Origin: Anaerolineae bacterium
GTDB taxonomy: Bacteria; Chloroflexota; Anaerolineae; B4-G1
DNA length: 9,562 nt
Direction of reading: 5' to 3'
NCBI GenBank assembly: GCA_030612185.1
Contig: JAUWOI010000134.1
Coordinates: forward strand, 1 to 9,562
Shown here: piece by piece, positions 7,701 through 9,562 of the stretch
Position numbering within the stretch: the first letter of the stretch is position 1
How the letters are laid out: every line of letters begins with the position of its first letter
Position numbers and translations under genes: made by a program
Notes under the pieces: generated by a model
The model's database searches: none
Seen by the model: the letters and a program-made list of their open reading frames with translations, nothing else
What the model was told of the DNA's origin: nothing

Positions 7701-9562
7701 CGACCACGGCCACCATAGCGGGCTCGCTGCCGGCGAAGAGCAGGATGGAGGCGGTGTCGTAGGTCAACACGCGCTTCAACTGGCGCAGGACGAGAGAGAG
7801 CACCTCGTCCAGTTCCAGCGTGGAGCCCACGGCGCGGGAGATTTCGCGCAGAGTGTCGGCGTTCTCGCGCGCGGCCTGCGCGGCCTGGTACAGCCGCGCG
7901 TTCTCGATGGCGATAGCCGCCTGGTTGGCAAAGAGCGTGGCCAGCCAGACGTCGTGCTCGTCAAAACCTCCAGCCTGGGCCACCTCGGCGAAACTCAGGA
8001 CGCCGATGACCTGCCCACCACGCTTGAGGGGCACACCGAGAGCGGCGGTGAGCGGTTCGGCCTCCCAGTCCGGCGACCGTCCCTCCCAGTGGCGATAATC
8101 GTCCACGGCCAGCGGTGCGCCGCTTTGCAGCACCTTGCCGGCGAGCCCCTCTCCGGGCGTCAGGCGCGTGCCGGTGTGGTCTATCGTGTAGCCGCGACTG
8201 ACGACCAGTTCGAGGTCTCCTCTCTGCTCATCAACGAGATCGATGCTTCCCGCCCCGACCTCCAGCAGGCGGCAGCCTCGCTCCACGACGTTCAGCAGGA
8301 CTTCATCAAGTTCCAGTTGAGCGGTAACCGCCAGGGAGATTTCGCGCAGCGCCTCCAGTTCCTCACTCCGGCGCTTGATTTCCTCCTCCGCGCGCTTGCG
8401 CATCAACACCTGACCCACCTGGCTGGCCACGTGTTGGACCAGATCAATATCGGCATCGTCGAACACCCGCCGTTGGAAGGCGTCAAACCCCAGCGTGCCG
8501 ATCACCTCTCCGCCGGCTATGACCGGCACTATGAGTAGGGACTGGGTGTTCCGCTGGCGCATGACCTCGTGCACAGGCGCTAGGAGTGGGTCAGTCTGAG
8601 CATCGGTGACCGCCAAGGGGGCTTTATGCTCCAGAATGTAGGCCATGGAGGGGTTGCCGGCCACCGGAAGGACGACCCCTATGGCACTGGGGCTACCCGG
8701 GGGGTGGTAGTCGGCGACCACCTCCGCAGCGGTGCGTTCAGGGTTGAGGATGGCAAAGCCCGCCTGGGGAACCTGGAGAAAACAGGCCAGTTCGGCGCAC
8801 ACATTGTGCAGGGCGTCGGTCACATCCACGGCTGAAGTGATGGCAGTGGTGACCTGGCTGAGAAGAGTCATCTCCTGCAAGCGGCGCTGGGTTTCCGCCT
8901 CCGCCCGCTTGCGCCCGGTGATGTCCTTGTCCACGCCTCGATAACCCAGCAGGTAACCCTCGCCGTCCAGGATAGGCACGCCGTTGGTCAGCAGCACCAC
9001 CTCATCTCCATCTTTGGTCAGGTTGCGGTTCTCCAGGTCCACAATCGGCTGCTTGTCCGCGGCGATCTCGGCAAAGACCTGACCCACGCGAGCCGCCTCG
9101 TCAGGGGGCATAAACTCAAACGGTCTCTTGCCCAGGATCTCTTCAGATGCGTAGCCCAATACGTCCACCACACTCTCGGAACAGTAGGTATAGAGGCCCG
9201 CACCGTCCACTTCCCAGATCCAGTCAGCCGTGCTCTCGGCAACGTCCCGGAACCGTTTCTCCGAGACGCTCAGGTCACGGGTGCGCTCGGCGACGCGCTG
9301 CTCCAGCCCGCTGATGAGACCGCGAAGTTGTTCTGTCATGCTGTTAAAAGCACGAGCCAGGTCGCCAATCTCGTCCTCGCTTGCCACCGGCGCGGTGCGG
9401 GTCAGGTCGCCGGCGGCGATGGCCATCGCTGTCTCGGTCAGCCTGCCAATGGGCCGGAACGCCTGGCGGATAGTCAACCAGGCCAGAGCCAACAGCATTG
9501 CCACTCCAACGGCCAGCACCATCCAGGAAACCCGTTGGAACTGTCGCAGGGCGCTCAGTAAC
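4750..9562 (-). CDS. Membrane sensor histidine kinase, HAMP-PAS-GAF x6-PAS-HisKA-HATPase (5' partial)
   Basis: The frame stays open to the window edge (codons before the ATG at 9522 read LLSALRQFQRVSW), so that ATG is probably internal and an extracellular sensor part lies off-window. Counting from it: a transmembrane helix at about 1-18; HAMP (AFRPIGRLTE, DEIGDLARAFNSM) to about 70; coiled coil; PAS at about 92-205; six GAF domains at about 215-374, 385-546, 558-713, 725-878, 900-1055 and 1082-1236, five of them ending in (A/V)xxEN(A)xLY-like helices; coiled coil; a degenerate PAS at about 1265-1360; HisKA with H1375 (SHELRTP); and HATPase_c with N-box (NNLVMNAIQY), DTGIGIP and GTGLGLAIAK. 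The catalytic core is intact. No bilin-type Cys-His or NKFDE cyclic-nucleotide motif is seen in the GAFs, so ligands are unknown. It is probably an operon with the receiver-kinase just downstream. Confidence 0.5.
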   Translation of the reverse strand, partial: LLSALRQFQRVSWMVLAVGVAMLLALAWLTIRQAFRPIGRLTETAMAIAAGDLTRTAPVASEDEIGDLARAFNSMTEQLRGLISGLEQRVAERTRDLSVSEKRFRDVAESTADWIWEVDGAGLYTYCSESVVDVLGYASEEILGKRPFEFMPPDEAARVGQVFAEIAADKQPIVDLENRNLTKDGDEVVLLTNGVPILDGEGYLLGYRGVDKDITGRKRAEAETQRRLQEMTLLSQVTTAITSAVDVTDALHNVCAELACFLQVPQAGFAILNPERTAAEVVADYHPPGSPSAIGVVLPVAGNPSMAYILEHKAPLAVTDAQTDPLLAPVHEVMRQRNTQSLLIVPVIAGGEVIGTLGFDAFQRRVFDDADIDLVQHVASQVGQVLMRKRAEEEIKRRSEELEALREISLAVTAQLELDEVLLNVVERGCRLLEVGAGSIDLVDEQRGDLELVVSRGYTIDHTGTRLTPGEGLAGKVLQSGAPLAVDDYRHWEGRSPDWEAEPLTAALGVPLKRGGQVIGVLSFAEVAQAGGFDEHDVWLATLFANQAAIAIENARLYQAAQAARENADTLREISRAVGSTLELDEVLSLVLRQLKRVLTYDTASILLFAGSEPAMVAVVGYEDEEMVKTEASLRLGDSIILEAMARDHRSVVIADVREDERWIGVPGAEEVRAWIGVPLLVRDEMTGALMIDSTQPGFYTEADAAIAQALANQAAVAIENARLYQAEQRGREIAEALQETARVVNTSLNLEEVLPIILEQLAQVIEYDSSAVLLLDDDRFKVTAGRGFPDMEAALQISFNADEDNLSSATMHARRPLIIEDVQADPRWRPDPGVTHIHGWIGAPLIARDRVTGILNVDSCQTGAYSEEDGQLVFAFANQAAVAIENARLFEKIQEHTARLEKTTRDLELVHQVSQVVSSSLDLSHILETTAEQMVTVFEADHSGILLFDRAQTYGQVVAEYPSTGTVAERFPVEGYLAAERIIADREPLVIEDAWSDPLMATVREAMHRLDIRSMLIVPLIVKGEVVGSIGLDAVGQQRRFNAEEVALAQTIASQAAIAIENARLYEQAQQEIAERRRAEEALERRATQLATVSEVGRQITYLLEPDPLLDHIVNLIRETLAYHYVSILLIDPPTGELALRAGAGYDLESVKALRLRVNEDSICGWVAASGEPLLVGDVSQEPRYYTVEALADTRSELTVPIQVKGQVIGVLDVQSTERDAFDEDDLFTLYTLADQVAVALENAGLYQELHHYAEQLEQRVQERTAQLWAQYARQDAVLRSASDGIVVTDARGAILQTNPVAQAWLAQTISLDDAARLQEAVRDVAQRAKEQPETVLELTGLDLELRAAPILEPGTDEAAAVVAIHDVSHLKTLDRMKSRFISNVSHELRTPVTTIKLYTALLQQASPEKWGKYLETMEREVEQLACLVEDILQISHIDAEWMEIEPRPTSINELTETATLRHLALAQNQRLTLEHRPAEPGPVALVDPEQTMQILNNLVMNAIQYTPGGGQIVVSTGKQETNGRVWSTVAVADTGIGIPEEELPRIFDRFFRGEEPQLMQVPGTGLGLAIAKSVVELHGGRLTVESQVGEGTTFTVWLPLA
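5815..8880 (-). repeat. Coding tandem array of six GAF modules
   Basis: The kinase gene contains six GAF-coding units of about 165-180 codons. The strongest nucleotide similarity lies at the module ends: near 7381-7430 and 7881-7930 the plus strand shares long runs such as GGCCTGGTACAGCCGCGC and GCCTGGTTGGC, and related versions occur near 6890-6930 and 6358-6402. The first (about 8400) and sixth (about 5815) ends are more diverged. Modules 2 to 5 therefore look like more recent internal duplications, or like modules kept alike by recombination. Confidence 0.5.

Noticed and set aside
7279..8538. 419-codon open frame on the plus strand inside the large kinase gene
   Set aside because: It lies wholly antisense to an unambiguous GAF-domain coding region, has no recognisable domain, and is typical of GC-rich antisense frames without stops.
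5815..8880. GAF domains as phytochrome or cyanobacteriochrome photosensors, or cyclic-nucleotide sensors
   Set aside because: No Cys-His bilin attachment motif and no NKFDE-type signature could be found in the six modules.

Overview
The window looks like a piece of a high-GC member of the Chloroflexota, probably Anaerolineae-like. This is inferred from protein style only: Cys-containing fibronectin type III (FN3) repeats, a secreted protein ending in an IYLPAVVR tail, a lipoprotein with a long Pro/Thr/Glu linker, and a very long multi-GAF histidine kinase. No rRNA, tRNA or marker gene is present to confirm it. Both window edges cut through genes.

Layout. Positions 1-2112 (+) hold the 3' part of a large mosaic surface or secreted protein: FN3 repeats, a ThuA/glutamine-amidotransferase-like fold, a pre-peptidase C-terminal (PPC) domain, two more FN3-like domains and a short C-terminal tail. 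Positions 2113-2367 lie between convergent genes and hold a small doubtful ORF (2131-2334) that resembles the N-terminal half of the TIGR04076 family, plus a pair of palindromic 15-mers in inverted orientation. Positions 2368-3357 (-) encode a lipoprotein with a disordered linker and a LolA/LppX-like C-terminal domain; a good SD and a perfect TATAAT lie upstream. Positions 3358-3590 are noncoding and contain a 117-bp MITE-like element with perfect 15-bp terminal inverted repeats. Positions 3591-4718 (-) encode a receiver plus histidine-kinase protein. Positions 4750-9562 (-) encode a membrane sensor kinase with HAMP, PAS, six GAF domains, a second PAS-like segment and a HisKA/HATPase core; its N-terminus lies beyond the window.

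How the genes may work together. The two kinase genes are on the same strand, 31 nt apart, and are probably one transcription unit. The big kinase would sense signals through its off-window extracellular part and its GAF/PAS array. The downstream protein has a receiver domain but no DNA-binding output, so it could receive phosphate from the big kinase and pass the signal on through its own transmitter. No terminal DNA-binding regulator is visible. The lipoprotein and the mosaic surface protein are cell-envelope products; nothing in the sequence ties them functionally to the kinases. I found no CRISPR array, RNA gene, transposase or defence system, and no strong case for an entirely new system. 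The items most worth a second look are the palindromic repeat elements, the C-terminal tail and the sensor architecture.
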